Source of the DNA: Poa pratensis
Taxonomy: Eukaryota; Streptophyta; Magnoliopsida; Poales; Poaceae
Assembly (NCBI GenBank): GCA_947311845.1
Contig: CAMZMU010000117.1
Span: 72,945,444 to 73,009,443, forward strand
Reading direction: 5' to 3'
DNA: 64,000 nt
Shown here: in pieces, positions 11,777 through 23,867 of the stretch
Layout of the letters: each line of letters opens with the position of its first letter
How positions within the stretch are numbered: the stretch's first letter is position 1
Made by a program: the position numbers and the translations under genes
The notes under the pieces: model-generated
Database searches by the model: none
Seen by the model: only the letters and a program-made list of their open reading frames with translations
What the model was told of the DNA's origin: nothing

Positions 11777-12479
11777 CAAATTAGTGAGGATCATGATTCA
11801 AGATCGGATCGATACCTATGCCATAAGATCACAAATCGTAGGATCATTACTAGTATATCGCCAACTCGTGATCCTACTTACTAGAATTAATCGATTTAGT
11901 CAATTTAGATCGTAAAGTCATATAATCGTTTTACAGAATCGGGATTCTAACTACGTTGCATTCACTGCCATGAAGATGAGAATATGACCTTCCACGACGG
12001 GTCACGTACGGGATGAAAGAACAGTACACACGCAAATCCTATCCCTATGAGCATATTCGAAAGACCCCGGCGGTCAGTTCTTGAAATTCACAAAATCATC
12101 ACAAGCGCCTCACTGTCGATAGGAACATCATCTCCCACTGAAAAAATATTTCGTCTTATAATAAACAATTTCAAATCTAGGTTTGAATTCTGTTTGGCTG
12201 GGGTAGAACCATCCTCTTAACTAATCACTTTTTCCTTATGTTTCTCTCATGTGCTATATGCATATGAATTCTACTTCGACTCTAATTTAGAATCAGTACA
12301 ATTCATTACACAATCCGATAACATTTCCGGCTGTAGAATTTTAAAGTTACAAATTAAACCCAAACATAATTTTGGATCTAAATGGGTAAACAACACAGAA
12401 CTATCAATTGCAACATCACCCACATAGCTCCAACACAAAAGAGCATCACACATTCACGAACAACTCCCTCCTCTCTAAG

Positions 12480-13105
12480 TGTTCCCCACTTCATTGAATG
12501 ATTATGCTAAGATCTTCTCTCAACAAATCTCTTAATATGCTCTCGCATTTTCATCCGTTCCATTTGGTTCCACCGTCTGAGCCGATTCTCCTTGGCGATC
12601 ATCTCTTGCCTCGGCTGACCCTACTCAAGGAGAATTCTTCCCTTCTCAAAGTCGTCATGCGCTTCTTTGTCTCTAGCCTTCTCCCATCATTGACACCTCG
12701 CCAATTTATAGTGTTGTTTCTTCTGAGACAAGTCTAACTTCACTACAAAATCTTAACCCACTATCTTTTTCCTTGCATTCACCAACTTGTGAAGCTTCTC
12801 TCTCGAAGCCGCAAGTTCTCCATCGCTCTTGAGATTCTCTTGGTCTTCTTGCTCTACCCTTGCTTGATCTCGTTGTAGGAACATTATCCTAATCATCATT
12901 TAAATCATTCTCATTATGTTCATTATCCGGAGAGCAATAGGTACTTTACTTGGTCTCTTAGATGGAGCAATTATCATTTCGCACATTCCACTTCTCATTG
13001 TGCTCCAGCAATTCCCAACAATTGTGACAAACAAGCTATTTGCCTTTTTGACTTGGGCATTTGCTTGTACCTTTCTTAGGCAATCTTGTCCTACACCATT
13101 TGATT
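12480..13105 (-). pseudogene. Relic of a PIF/Harbinger-associated (NAM-C-like) protein
   Basis: On the minus strand a short stretch near 12985-13045 reads CHNCWELLEHNEKW. This resembles the HCWxxL..xxKW signature of the Myb/NAM-associated proteins encoded by Harbinger elements and their domesticated relatives. A stop codon lies a few codons before it. A charged, Glu/Arg-rich segment follows in the same general direction (12780-12860), as expected for the coiled C-terminal part, but stops and frameshifts are frequent. No terminal repeats were identified. The call rests on one motif. Confidence 0.35.
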
Positions 13106-13439
13106 AGAAGCTTGTTTCATGGGACTCGGGTCTATCCAAGTCTTAGTCGAGTGAGATTTAAGAAAATCTCGTTACTCGTCTCAGGTGAGTGGCTACACTT
13201 TTTTCTTGGGTGATTGAGTCTCTCCGTACCAAAATGTACAATGTTTTACCTGATGTACATGTATCTAGACATATTTAAATACAAGATTCATATGACTTTG
13301 CACTAAAACTGATCTAGATATATGTGAAAAAAGATAAAACCTATTTTGCCCAAATAAAGAGGGGCCGAGTATAAAAAAAAAAAAGAGGGGCCGATGCAAT
13401 CGGGGCACACCACCTCATCTGTCGTCGGGACACATGTCC

Positions 13440-13670
13440 CCGCAACGGACAAGGGAGATTCAGGATATTTTTTAAGGGGCACCGTGCCCTACATCCGCCG
13501 CCCTGGCCCTGCTTTACGGCACCGCCACCACCACCACCGACGCCTCAACCCCACGGTGCCCCCATCCCTCGGCTCGGAACACCCTCCCGCCTCGTCGACG
13601 CCATCGCCGTTCCTGTTCCTCCTCGTCCAGACATCGAGATCCTGTCGTCTCCACCCCGTCCGCAAGTCCG
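13440..13670 (+). other. Probable 5' UTR exon of the uridine kinase-like gene
   Basis: GC-rich with CCACCACCACC-type repeats, typical of grass first exons. It ends at a good donor (AAGTCCG/GTGAGT, 13671). The next acceptor (ATATCCAG, 14139) opens an exon that contains the coding start 27 bp in. The 5' limit is estimated from base composition; no clear TATA box was found. Confidence 0.5.
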
Positions 13671-14604
13671 GTGAGTTTTCTCTGATCCAGCCATTAGATG
13701 AATCTCACCGACCTTCGCAGCCTCTGGGTTGCGCAGCTGCACACTCGACGCACCATCTAGATCCAACCCTTCAGTCTATGCTTGTGTGTATGATCGTATG
13801 AGTACGCTGGTTGAATTGTTCGCATTGGTTTGCCAATTGTCAGATAAGAGCCCCACGTTTCTGACTGTAATTGTGAAATGGTTGAAACTCTGTTTTGTGT
13901 TTGGCTGAATCAGAGTGCATGGCTTCTATTCCAACCAGTTATCGTGGTGGTCTCTTGCCAGGAGTTGTGTGATGAAGTATAATGTATCTAGACTTTTCTA
14001 GCAACTGTTGGTTTGTTTGAAGCAAAGCATTTGTGCCTCTATGATTACGTCATTGTTTATAGTTTGTGAACACTAGTCTGTTTGCCATCTCTAGTTAATA
14101 CTTTCTGAAATTTACAAGGCATCCTTGTTTCATATCCAGGTGACTGTAGTAGGGTGCGGAACAATATGGGGTCATACTCGGCGGCCGAAGTGATTGCTGC
14201 TGCTGTTTCTGGTGTCCATGACCCAGCGCTTAATTTGGACCAGTTGGACACCAAAGGTTCCATGTTGGGGGAGGAACAACCAACGACTTCAGGCATGGAG
14301 AATGGGCACCAGTGTCCATTTGTTATTGGTTAGTGCTCGATGTTGATGGCTGTCTATTTGTTGAGGCAATTCGATAAAATATAGTTTTCTTCTATAGTAT
14401 AGCCTTTTTTACCCACAAAATGCACCACACACTAATTTGGTTTGGACTGTAGGTGTTGCTGGAGGTTCATCTTCAGGTAAAACTTAAAAGTACTGTTTGC
14501 AAAATGATCATTGATCAGCTATGCGATCACCGTGTAGTTGTCGTCACTCAGGTTTGTATATTACAGATTTGTTTTCTGATGGCTCTTCTCTTTTTGTATT
14601 TGGA

Positions 14605-14634
14605 CTAGCAAAATGCCCGTGCGTTGCTACGGGC
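14605..14634 (-). mobile_element. Helitron 3' terminus in a uridine-kinase intron (minus strand)
   Basis: On the minus strand a hairpin with GCCCGT and ACGGGC arms (14615-14634) is followed by ATTTTG and then CTAG (14605-14608), with a host T next. This is a Helitron 3' end of a form common in grasses. The element extends rightwards within the intron 14552-16465; its 5' TC end is not fixed (a TC preceded by A on the minus strand at about 16456 is possible). The intron is about 1.9 kb, and the sequence from 14635 to about 16440 shows no gene. Confidence 0.6.
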
Positions 14635-17600
14635 AAACAAACATGGAGCTGTCAAAATGACAACACGACACGCTGCTAGAGTATGAATAAATTTGTTAAT
14701 CCGTTCCAAGCACTTCGAATTGCCATATACAATCATATCCCAATTGAAAAAATCATTCTAAATTAGAAAAGTTCCCTTGAGCAGGATACTTTTTTATAGC
14801 CAACTGATAATATCTTTGCATAACCATTTGCAACACGTTGTTTCTTTGTTCTTGTAACAGCATGGTGCTGAGTAGGAGCTAGGGCATCACCAGAGTTGCT
14901 TCCCAGCCACACACACAAGGCTCACTGCTAGTTTGTCAAACAAATTCTGCTTATATTCCTTGGAAGACAAAGCTTGTAAGTCCTACTACGCCGGTACAAA
15001 TCTTACAGTAAAAAAGTTTGCTAGATCATCCTAACCTACGTTTTTTTTCCATCTCCGACATCATAGTCTTGTCCACGAAAAGAACTTCGTATGTCCAAGA
15101 GGCGACGTTGAACGTCAAACTCTCCAGTACCATTGAGCAGGACTCCAGTATGCCTGCTGAACATTGTGCACACGTAAAATGACCCATTTTTCTCCATCAG
15201 GAAATAATATTTTGTCTTACATGCATGATGATCAAGTTCAGATAAATAATGATCATGTCAAATTCAGATAGTGCAATGCAATGTTGTTGTTGATTTATTT
15301 AAAACAACGGAGATAGTGGATGTGCTAGCAGAACCATGTTATTCGACTGTGCCCTTGACAAAAGATTTTCCACACGTCTCTCTGTTTCGTTGTTCATAGT
15401 TCAAACATAATGGTAATCAGGTAGTGCCACTTTGCTGAAAACAAGCGTCTTCTCTTTGTTGTATGCATTGCAAATGCTATCTTCTCGGGATTAATACACA
15501 AGACATGGAAACTATAATTCATCAGATCACAAAAGGCATCAAATGATCAACGTGAGGAAGTCATATAGTCTTGCATCTAATTAAAGATAGAAAGATATCA
15601 GTATAGTTAGTTGTAAATTACTCATTGCTAAATTCTAGAAACATTGATGAACTGGTGAATGGTGATAGGGACATATCGCATCTATTCAGTGGAAGTTAAA
15701 CATGGTTGCAGTTACGGAGTAGAGAATAAGGTGCAGAATATGAGTGCCATCCATACAAGTAAATGCGGTATCTCTGAGCCATATCTGCAAGTGTTTTCTG
15801 TGCATTGCGTCCAATCTTATCCAGCACTCACCTGATTTTAATTACTCTATTTTATATCCACATTCTCCCGCACAGCACCAACACTAATAGAACTTTTGAT
15901 GCCTGGATTAATTGGATGGATACTAGAATGCTTCAGTGCAAAATAATTTTCTTGTACTGAATAAATATGGGTTCAAAATATTTCCCCTGAGTTAAAAATC
16001 TTGTTATTATGTGCAGTAGATAACAGAACAATTATGGCTGCAATTTGCCGAGTTGATGCCGAATTGATGCTCCATTGAATGTATAACCAATGCTGCGAAC
16101 CAAATAATAACTGACCAAGATCTAACATTTTCCTGCAATTTATTGCACTAGCACACACACATAATATGTAGATTATCTTTTAAATTTTAGTTCTTAATCA
16201 TGAAGCCATTGGAGCAAAAATTTAAGCTCAGATGCCAGTGGGGTCCAAATCCAATAAACATGGCGGCTCACCGTTACCTATCAATATACCATCCTATACA
16301 TGCAACATCCGAATATAGTAAACAGGCCGGTTCACTGTTACCTATCAATATATCATCCTATACAAGCAAACATCTTAATATTCCCTCGATGCTATGTATC
16401 ATGTTGTCATCGTGGGCTGCTTACAATCTTGCAAGCAATAACAATGTTCATCTTTGATACTGCAGGAGTCATTTTATTATGGACTGTCTGATGAGGAATT
16501 GGTTCACATTCATGAATATAACTTTGATCATCCAGGTACAACTCATGTTTGATGAGAATATAATGTCTCTCTGCGCCAGTGGCAAGAGGTGTGCACTAAC
16601 TCTGTGTTGTTGTTTAATTTCAGATGCATTTGATATGGATTTACTACTGTCTTGTATGGAAAACTTGAAACATGGCAAGACTGTTGATATTCCTAACTAC
16701 AACTTCAAAACACATAAGAGCGTCCCACGTGCACGAAAGGTTGGTGCCATTCAAAACTTACCAGGTAAAACTGACGGTCTCCTGGCCCTCTGCTTTATGA
16801 AATTTTGGATCACGCCTTAGGTTTCAAAAGTATCTGCAGATTATACTGATTTTTATAGTGGTTTGAGTTCTCTCGAAAATAACTTCCTCAAAAAATTATT
16901 AATGGAACATATATAGTGTGGTAAGTCCTAGCTGACATAATTTGTAGCAAGCACCTTATTGCTTCAGTTTGATCTTATCTTGAGATGTTTTCTCCAACAA
17001 AGTTGCTTACAAATTTCCCCCGTCATTTATTCATGTATGTACCACTTTATTTGTCACAGAAACTCTAATTATATGACTTGCTGCCAGGTCAATCCTTCAG
17101 ATGTCATAATTCTGGAGGGAATTCTACTTTTCCATGATTCACGTGTCCGGGATCTAATGAACATGAAGATCTTCGTAGATACAGGTACCAATATTTGCAT
17201 CCTAAACTGATGATATCTTCTCGTCTCTTTCTTAGCTATGCCTTGTAACCTCCAAATGTGACTTATGGCCAGGGAATTTAGTTTCAGGTCATGCTTTACA
17301 TGTGGACAGTGGCAATATACATAATACTTTACCTTGCACGCCTTTGTTCTTATCTCTTCCATTTAAATTAGAAGTATACTATATATCGATATTAATAATT
17401 TCCCTGCTTTCCTGATGGAAGACATGCGCTCTGTGAACTATTTTCCTTTATATGTTTTATCAGTTCACAATAATTTTTGAGTAATTTCTTGTTTATTTTC
17501 ACATACCACACTTAAAGTTTGCAAGAATCTTGATGGTGTATTAGATAACAATTATTTGTAGTTTCATTAATATCCGGTGGCATGCTTCACAAACTGCAGC

Positions 17601-18002
17601 AATGGACATAATCAACGCTAACATTCTGCAGTTGCCGTAAATGATAAATATGAGAGATGTCCTATTAATTTGCGGCCGTAAATTTGGTTCAGTCCCCTAC
17701 TTTGAACTAGCTGTGCTATGTCAGTATACTTCTTCAATATGCAAATAGTTACTTTGTACCTTATCCATTCGACTCTGTTTGTGTATCATCTGTTTTTATT
17801 ACATTTTTTTTCAGATGCTGATGTGCGATTAACAAGGAGGATCTGTTGTGATCTCGAGAAGGGTAGAAATATTATATCCGTGTTAGATCAGGTTGCATAA
17901 CCTTCGATGTTAACACCTTGTCTATATTAGATTACCTGTATTGTGTTTTTCAACATTTAACACACTGTGCATGGTTTATACAACATTTTTTTCTTGATTT
18001 AA

Positions 18003-18062
18003 GAAGTACAACGACAACTAAGCCTTTCGCCCCAAGCAAGTTGGGGTATAAGGTGTCACAAA
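18003..18062. repeat. Dispersed grass repeat fragment in an intron
   Basis: The segment with ACAACTAAGCCTTTCGCCCC and AAGCAAGTTGGGGTATAAGG resembles a short motif seen at many sites in cereal genomes. It lies in the intron 17892-18134. I recognise it only from general memory and cannot assign a class. Confidence 0.3.
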
Positions 18063-21000
18063 ATTTTACACGCTCTCTACAGATGTTTGTTACGTTTATG
18101 CTATTTTTTCACTTAATGCTACTCTTTCTGGCAGTATTCAAAGTTTGTGAAGACATCTTTTGAAGACTTCATCCTCCCTACAAAGAAGTATGCTGATATT
18201 ATCATCCCACGAGGCCCAGATAACAATGTGGCAGTTGACCTAATCGTTCAGCATATTCGAACTAAACTTGGTCAAAATGATCTCTGTAAAATACACCCCA
18301 ATTTATATGTCATTCAGACTAATCAGGTAAATATTCTTGCTATTTGATATTTCCATTGTAAATCGCATGTATATCGTAGCACTCCATTTTGTACGGTGTA
18401 TAACTATTGGATTCTCAATGTTTTTTTTCCAGATAAGAGGCATGCACACAATAATACGAGATGCTGCTACGACAACACATGATTTCATATTTTATGCTGA
18501 TCGTTTGATTCGATTGGTCAGTATGTATATGACGACAGTATTTTTCTATATATGGGTTCGCACAATGTCTTGAATTTCCCTATGGAAAATAGGTTGTCGA
18601 GCATGGTCTTGGTCATCTTCCTTTCAAGGAAAAGCAGGTCATAACTCCCACTGGTAAGTAGTATTTCATGGCGTCTTCTCCTTGCATTCTTGTAGTGTAT
18701 AAAAGTAACCTCTTCATTTTTTTCAAATGCATTGGAGATATTACTTGCTGCAAGTTTGCAAGTGCTGAGTTTCTAGTAATACTTCACTGCATAAAACTCC
18801 TGTCCTAATAGTTTCCATCTAATTTAAGTATATATTTTTTCCAATCATAAAATTAGATGTATTCACTTTTGTTGTGCTCATTTTTGCTTGTGTCTCTTTG
18901 TATGCAGTGTACATATATCTGTCATGTTGTTAATTCTTGGCATGCTTTGCTTCTCCATCTTATCTTTGGACAAGGAGAAAACACCTAATACCAACAAGAA
19001 ATAGCTTCAGCTCTACATAAATGCTAGGATATAAATATGACCACGACTGAAGCAGCTCCCTCTTCTGGTTCATCTCCTGGTCATACTGAATGACTGGAGG
19101 TCTTCCACCTTCTGGGACATCTCCTGAGCTAATATCGCACCTTGTTTCATTTGCTTCAAATCTGGCTTCTAAAACACCTCATAAGAAATTCAGGATCACA
19201 TTAGATTCTTCATTTTGAAAGCAGATGGCTGTCCAGATTGCGTGAGTATCCATGGCACATGTCAAACTGTCAATGAATGATAAACTGCCAATGTTCTAGG
19301 TTTGACTTTAACAGCAAGCCCTTTGCTGATAATAATCTGTACTTCACTATAATATGTTGGTCGAATATAATACTCTGTACTTCAAGTCTCATCGTTTGTA
19401 TTTATGTGAGAAAGGTTTTGTTGATACAAACAGGCAAACTGCTAACTCTTATACGGACAATAATTAACCCACCTCCATAATTCACTTCTCTTGTAATAAT
19501 ATAATACAATTTACTGGAGTAACTTGCACTTGTATCATATCCTGCAAGTAGTTTGTATGTTTTCCCTTATGCACTTTCTTATGCATGCAGGATCTGTTTA
19601 CACTGGTGTGGATTTCTCTAAAAGTTTATGTGGTATATCAGTGATTAGGAGGTACTAAGAACCCCCCACCCCAAAAACGTACTGTACCATTTATTTTGTT
19701 GATTTTCAAAATGACTGAACGACGTTGGTACTCACAGAAGGACGAAAAAAAATCCTGAATCAGTATGACTGAGACAGCCTGTGCAAAACGATACAATGCT
19801 AGTTTACAAATGCTCCACACTAGAACTTGTTTGGAACTCGGTTTAGCTTTGATGTCTGAGTTTCAGCTCCCATTGCTATTTGAATTATATCGAGTAAACA
19901 TGCTTTTTGATTTGTGAAACAGCTCGTGGACTAGAATTCACTTAATTATTAAGGAATCTATAAACAAAACACACATTAAACCCTTTAATAAAACTGCATC
20001 ATATTGCTGATTGCTACAAACTGTGTTCCAGTGGCGAAAGTATGGAGAATGCACTGCGTGCATGCTGCAAAGGTATAAAGATCGGGAAGATTCTTATTCA
20101 TAGGGAAGGAGATGATGGGAAACAGGTTTGGTTTAATCTACTGTTGCATTTTATGTTAGGTTGATTCCAGGTACTAAATTCTAATTTTGTGCGCAGCTCA
20201 TCTATCATAATTTACCGAAAGATATAGCAAAAAGGCATGTTCTGTTGCTGGACCCCATATTGGGAACAGGTTTGTTGATGTTTCATATTTATATATATGT
20301 GCACTTGGAGCTCACACCTTTCCACATCAATGAATTATGAAATTATCTCTCATATCTCAGTACCCTTCTGTCCTGTCAAATAGTGTTAGCACTCATTTTT
20401 TATAACATTTTAAGGAAACTAGTTTTTGTCAGTGTTTTTTTAGTTACTTCATTTATCTTCTATGGTACTGTTCTCAGTGTATGCCTTGGCTTGTGAGTGT
20501 GCATCGCATACTTATTTGTTTGGATAAACGATTTTTGTTCTTTCAGAAAACACATGGAACATCTTCAAAGCCCCAGATTTCGATAATGTCCATTAACACA
20601 AGACCATCTGTTTAAGAAGTACTTAACCACATAAAATTTTGCATAACATTTCTACCTGTAATCATAACAAAACCTTCCATTACTCCCCTACTCTCCACCA
20701 GCCACCGCTGTTAGAAAAGGTTGGGTTTGAAGAACTAGTTAAGACTTAAGCTCAAGCCTTTATGAGGCTACCTCGATTTGGTTAAGCTCGGGTAACGACG
20801 AAGTAAGCATAATGTTTGAATTTAAATTGATGTCCTAGTTGTAAAAACAATAGTGCTTCATGATTTGTGAAGTTTGATCTCTGACCCTCCCACTTAAATT
20901 GCTTCCTGTTCCTGTATAAATATCTGTATTACTGTGGTGGGTGGAATAATTTAGAAACTTATGTTTTTTCATTACTAAGAATTAGCATCAATTGGTTATA

Positions 21001-21865
21001 AGAAATTCTCCCGGGTTCTCATATATTTGTGTCACTGAAAATGTGAAGTAAGACTGTAAGAGCACATGCTCAAGTATTGGATATTAATATCATCTAATCA
21101 TATTCTCCCTTTCGATCATGGTCAGGAAATTCAGCTGTTCAATTTATCTCTCTTCTTTTGGAGAAGGGTGTGCAAGAAGCAAATATTATATTTCTTAATC
21201 TCATATCAGTAAGTCTTATAAGTCCAGAGTATCTTTTTTTATCTGAATGTATTCGACAGTTTCTAAACTACGAATAGATTGCACAACCAGTTAGGTGATT
21301 ACAGATGCTTGATAATGACAATCTCTGTAGTGCATATTCCATCCTTTTATATTGGTTCCACAGAATGTGGGGCAGAAGAATCAATTATAGCTAGAAGCTG
21401 GTTTAGTGGGTCGTTCGACTTCTGTTGCTGGCTTTGCCTCTTTCCGATTATTGTATTGACTGCTGGTAATGGTTTCAATATACTGAATGCAGGGTGAAGC
21501 ATGCACAAAATGACAACTTAATTAGTTGCAGAGAAATACATATATGTCGAAACAGAATTGTGCATTCTAATTTAATTTAGGGATGTTGATTTAGGTATTA
21601 CATTTGCACCTAGGACGTAGTCGTTGAAGAATAGATAACTTACTGCTGAAACTGTTTGCTGTTGTCCCAGGCTCCGCAAGGGGTGCATGTAGTCAGCAAG
21701 CGATTCCCGAGGGTCAAGATCGTGACTTCGGAGATCGAGATCGGTCTGAATGATGATTTCCGTGTCATTCCTGGAATGGGTGAGTTTGGAGATAGATACT
21801 TTGGAACGGATGATTACCAGTCATCGACGCCCTTCTTTGGTGATGCCAAAGATCGTGTAAGGTGA

Positions 21866-22209
21866 GATGGTAATTTGTTTTCTATGGACTCCGGATTATT
21901 TCGTTCACGGATTCGAGCTTTATCACTTGGCTGGCGCGTGCATATCCCATCGCCAGTTATGCTAAGACCTAACCGGTTCCCTCTTGAAACTATGCAGGTT
22001 GTTGTGAGAATTGCACAGACAAGGCAAATCTGCCGGCGGCATTAGCTAATACATTTTTGTGATTTTTTCTTTTCCATTTTCAAAACTCTGAGATCCCACA
22101 CTATTGCGTTCATTTCCAGAAACTGTAAATCATGGGACATTACAAATGAATGCCTTCTTCAAACAAATAAATGGAACAATTCCATCTTTTTGGTTCACCC
22201 AAAGCAATG
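21866..22209 (+). other. Downstream (probable 3' UTR) region of the uridine kinase-like gene
   Basis: AT-rich sequence directly after the stop codon with short frames only. It includes a possible further splice acceptor (ACTATGCAG near 21998) that may belong to a 3' UTR intron. No other gene is seen. Confidence 0.4.
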
Positions 22210-22790
22210 TCTTATCTGGGCTCTGTTCACACCGGATTCTGCTAGAGTCAGCGCATAGTATCTCACTTCCATTTTTCTGGCTCTGGCATGTACACCCAGC
22301 TTAGCTTAGAGGACGGAATGTTGTCCTAAAAGAGGCAGCAATTTTGGTGATAGTATACCTTGTTACCTGTGGAAAGATTGCTGAATGATAAAAGGGCAGC
22401 AATTTTTATTTTGTTTCATACATATATAATATATTATACTTTACTAAAAATTAATGTTCAAAGGTAAATCTTGAAGATGTCATTCTTCAGGCAGGATGTT
22501 TGATTCAGCGCATGATGTTTTGTGGAAAGCTCTGTTCAGCCAGGATTCTGTTTGATTCAGCCCATGATGTTTCACTTCCATTCTTCAGGATCTAGCCTGT
22601 ACCCCAGCTTGGCTTAGAGGACGGCGTGTTTTCCTTTAAAAGGCAGTAATTTTTCTGATAGCGCCTTGTTACCTGTCTAAAGATTGCTGAAATGATAAAA
22701 AGGCAAAAAAAAATTATTTTGTTTCACACACATATTATGTAAAAATTAATGGTCAAAGGTAAATCTAGAAGATGTCATCGGTAAATCGGT
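22210..22790. repeat. Diverged tandem duplication, unit about 300 bp
   Basis: The segment 22210-22497 recurs as 22533-22790. Shared blocks include CACTTCCATT, GCTTAGAGGACGG, CCTTGTTACCTGT, AAAGATTGCTGAA, ATTTTGTTTCA and AAGGTAAATCT. Small indels and substitutions are frequent, so the duplication is old. It lies just past the uridine kinase-like gene and may include its polyadenylation region. Confidence 0.8.
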
Positions 22791-22902
22791 ATGCAAAAGC
22801 ACATTATTTGTGACGTGGAGGGAATAGTATATTCCCAGTCACATCCATACCGTTTCTTAATTTGAATGGCAATCTAGTGGAAGTAAAAAACTACTCCGTA
22901 TT

Positions 22903-23207
22903 GAGAACTTGCCTGTGGCAAGATGGTTAGGTGGGTGGTTGTACCTCTAGCCCACCAGAGTTCAAACCCCAGGTTTGACGCTGGTGTTTCTCATTTAAGG
23001 CGGAATATTCTTCAGTGGGAGGCGACGTTCCCGTCGACAGCGAGGCGCCCGTGGTGACTTCGTCAATCTCAAGACTCGACCCGCCGACTCAGTCTCTCGG
23101 AGGTGCTCATAGGGGTAGGGTGTGCGTGCGTGCGTTCATAGGGGTGAGTGTGTGCGCGTGTATATGAGCGCTTGCGTTGTACTGTGTTTCGCAAAAAAAA
23201 AAAAAAA
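22903..23207 (+). mobile_element. tRNA-derived SINE
   Basis: A 305-bp element bounded by an 11-bp target duplication TACTCCGTATT (22892-22902 and 23208-23218) with an A-tail at 23193-23207. The head has an A-box-like TGGTTAGGTGGG (22924-22935) and a B box GTTCAAACC (22960-22968), the internal pol III promoter of tRNA-derived SINEs. The 3' part is the GGGGTGAGTGTGTGCGCG type. It needs LINE reverse transcriptase in trans. Confidence 0.88.
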
Positions 23208-23867
23208 TACTCCGTATTTATTATTACAAACCTAAACGGCGACATTCTGCATTAGACAACCAACCGACACGCAAAGTAGTGACATCTGTACAACTGGTCT
23301 CTTTCTACTCCATTCGATCTTGACAAATCATTAAGGCTAAACAGAAAGATAGACATATTTTATCTCGTGAATATCTCGTGGGATCTACTCCTGGTCGTAT
23401 TTGTCAAGAAAGGCAGGCTGACAAAAGGAGAATTAGAACTAAACAATTGCGCTGCTGGATCATATCCTCCACAATCCCGCATACTCTGTTTGCTGTTGTT
23501 GACACTACTGACAATACAAGATTTGAATATGCACATACCAGGGGACAGTACAAGCCAGAGATTTGACTGTTCAGGTTTTTCTCAAGAAGAAAATAATATA
23601 CAGTACAATACAGTACACGTGGCAACCAAAGACCTGGCTAGCAATAGATGCACCGGTCATTGCTGGATACGGTGTGTCGGTAAGTCGATCCTTTCCATGG
23701 CGGGAAGCACATCTATATTTTGTGTATGAGCCGTGGTTGGTGCCACCATGAGCTCCATTCTTGTGCATGCGTCAGCAGTGATCACCGGTAGGATTGCCAT
23801 GCTGACGTTTCACCGGAGGCTTTGGATGGATGGAGGAGGAGTGGCCTGGCAATGGCATAGTCAGGTC

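Larger units (their letters stand above)
14166..21865 (+). pseudogene. Uridine kinase-like / UPRT-domain protein, P-loop frameshift
   Basis: Plant UKL proteins fuse an N-terminal uridine/cytidine kinase domain (UMP from uridine, nucleoside salvage) to a C-terminal uracil phosphoribosyltransferase-like domain. Coding exons: 14166-14328, 14453-14551, 16466-16535, 16624-16739, 17088-17184, 17815-17891, 18135-18326, 18433-18516, 18593-18653, 19591-19651, 20032-20125, 20197-20269, 21126-21208, 21671-21865; all junctions are GT-AG and keep phase. Visible motifs: GVAGGSSSGKT (P-loop), [59 protein letters not shown], and LLLDPILGTGNSA near residue 390 (PRPP-site region). Without the 7-bp insertion at 14484-14490 the frame is 486 codons including the stop; with it TAA follows GKT at 14485-14487. 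A 16-residue tail follows the FGTDD where I would expect family members to end. Splicing at the internal GTAAAA does not restore the frame. Confidence 0.9.

Noticed and set aside
14476..14551. Use of the internal GTAAAA as splice donor to skip the P-loop lesion
   Set aside because: Splicing there leaves phase 1, while the next exon needs phase 0, so the frame is still lost and most of the P-loop helix is removed.
22920..22970. tRNA gene
   Set aside because: A- and B-box-like sequences are present but no cloverleaf can be formed, and the unit is followed by a retroposon body, A-tail and target duplication. It is a SINE head.
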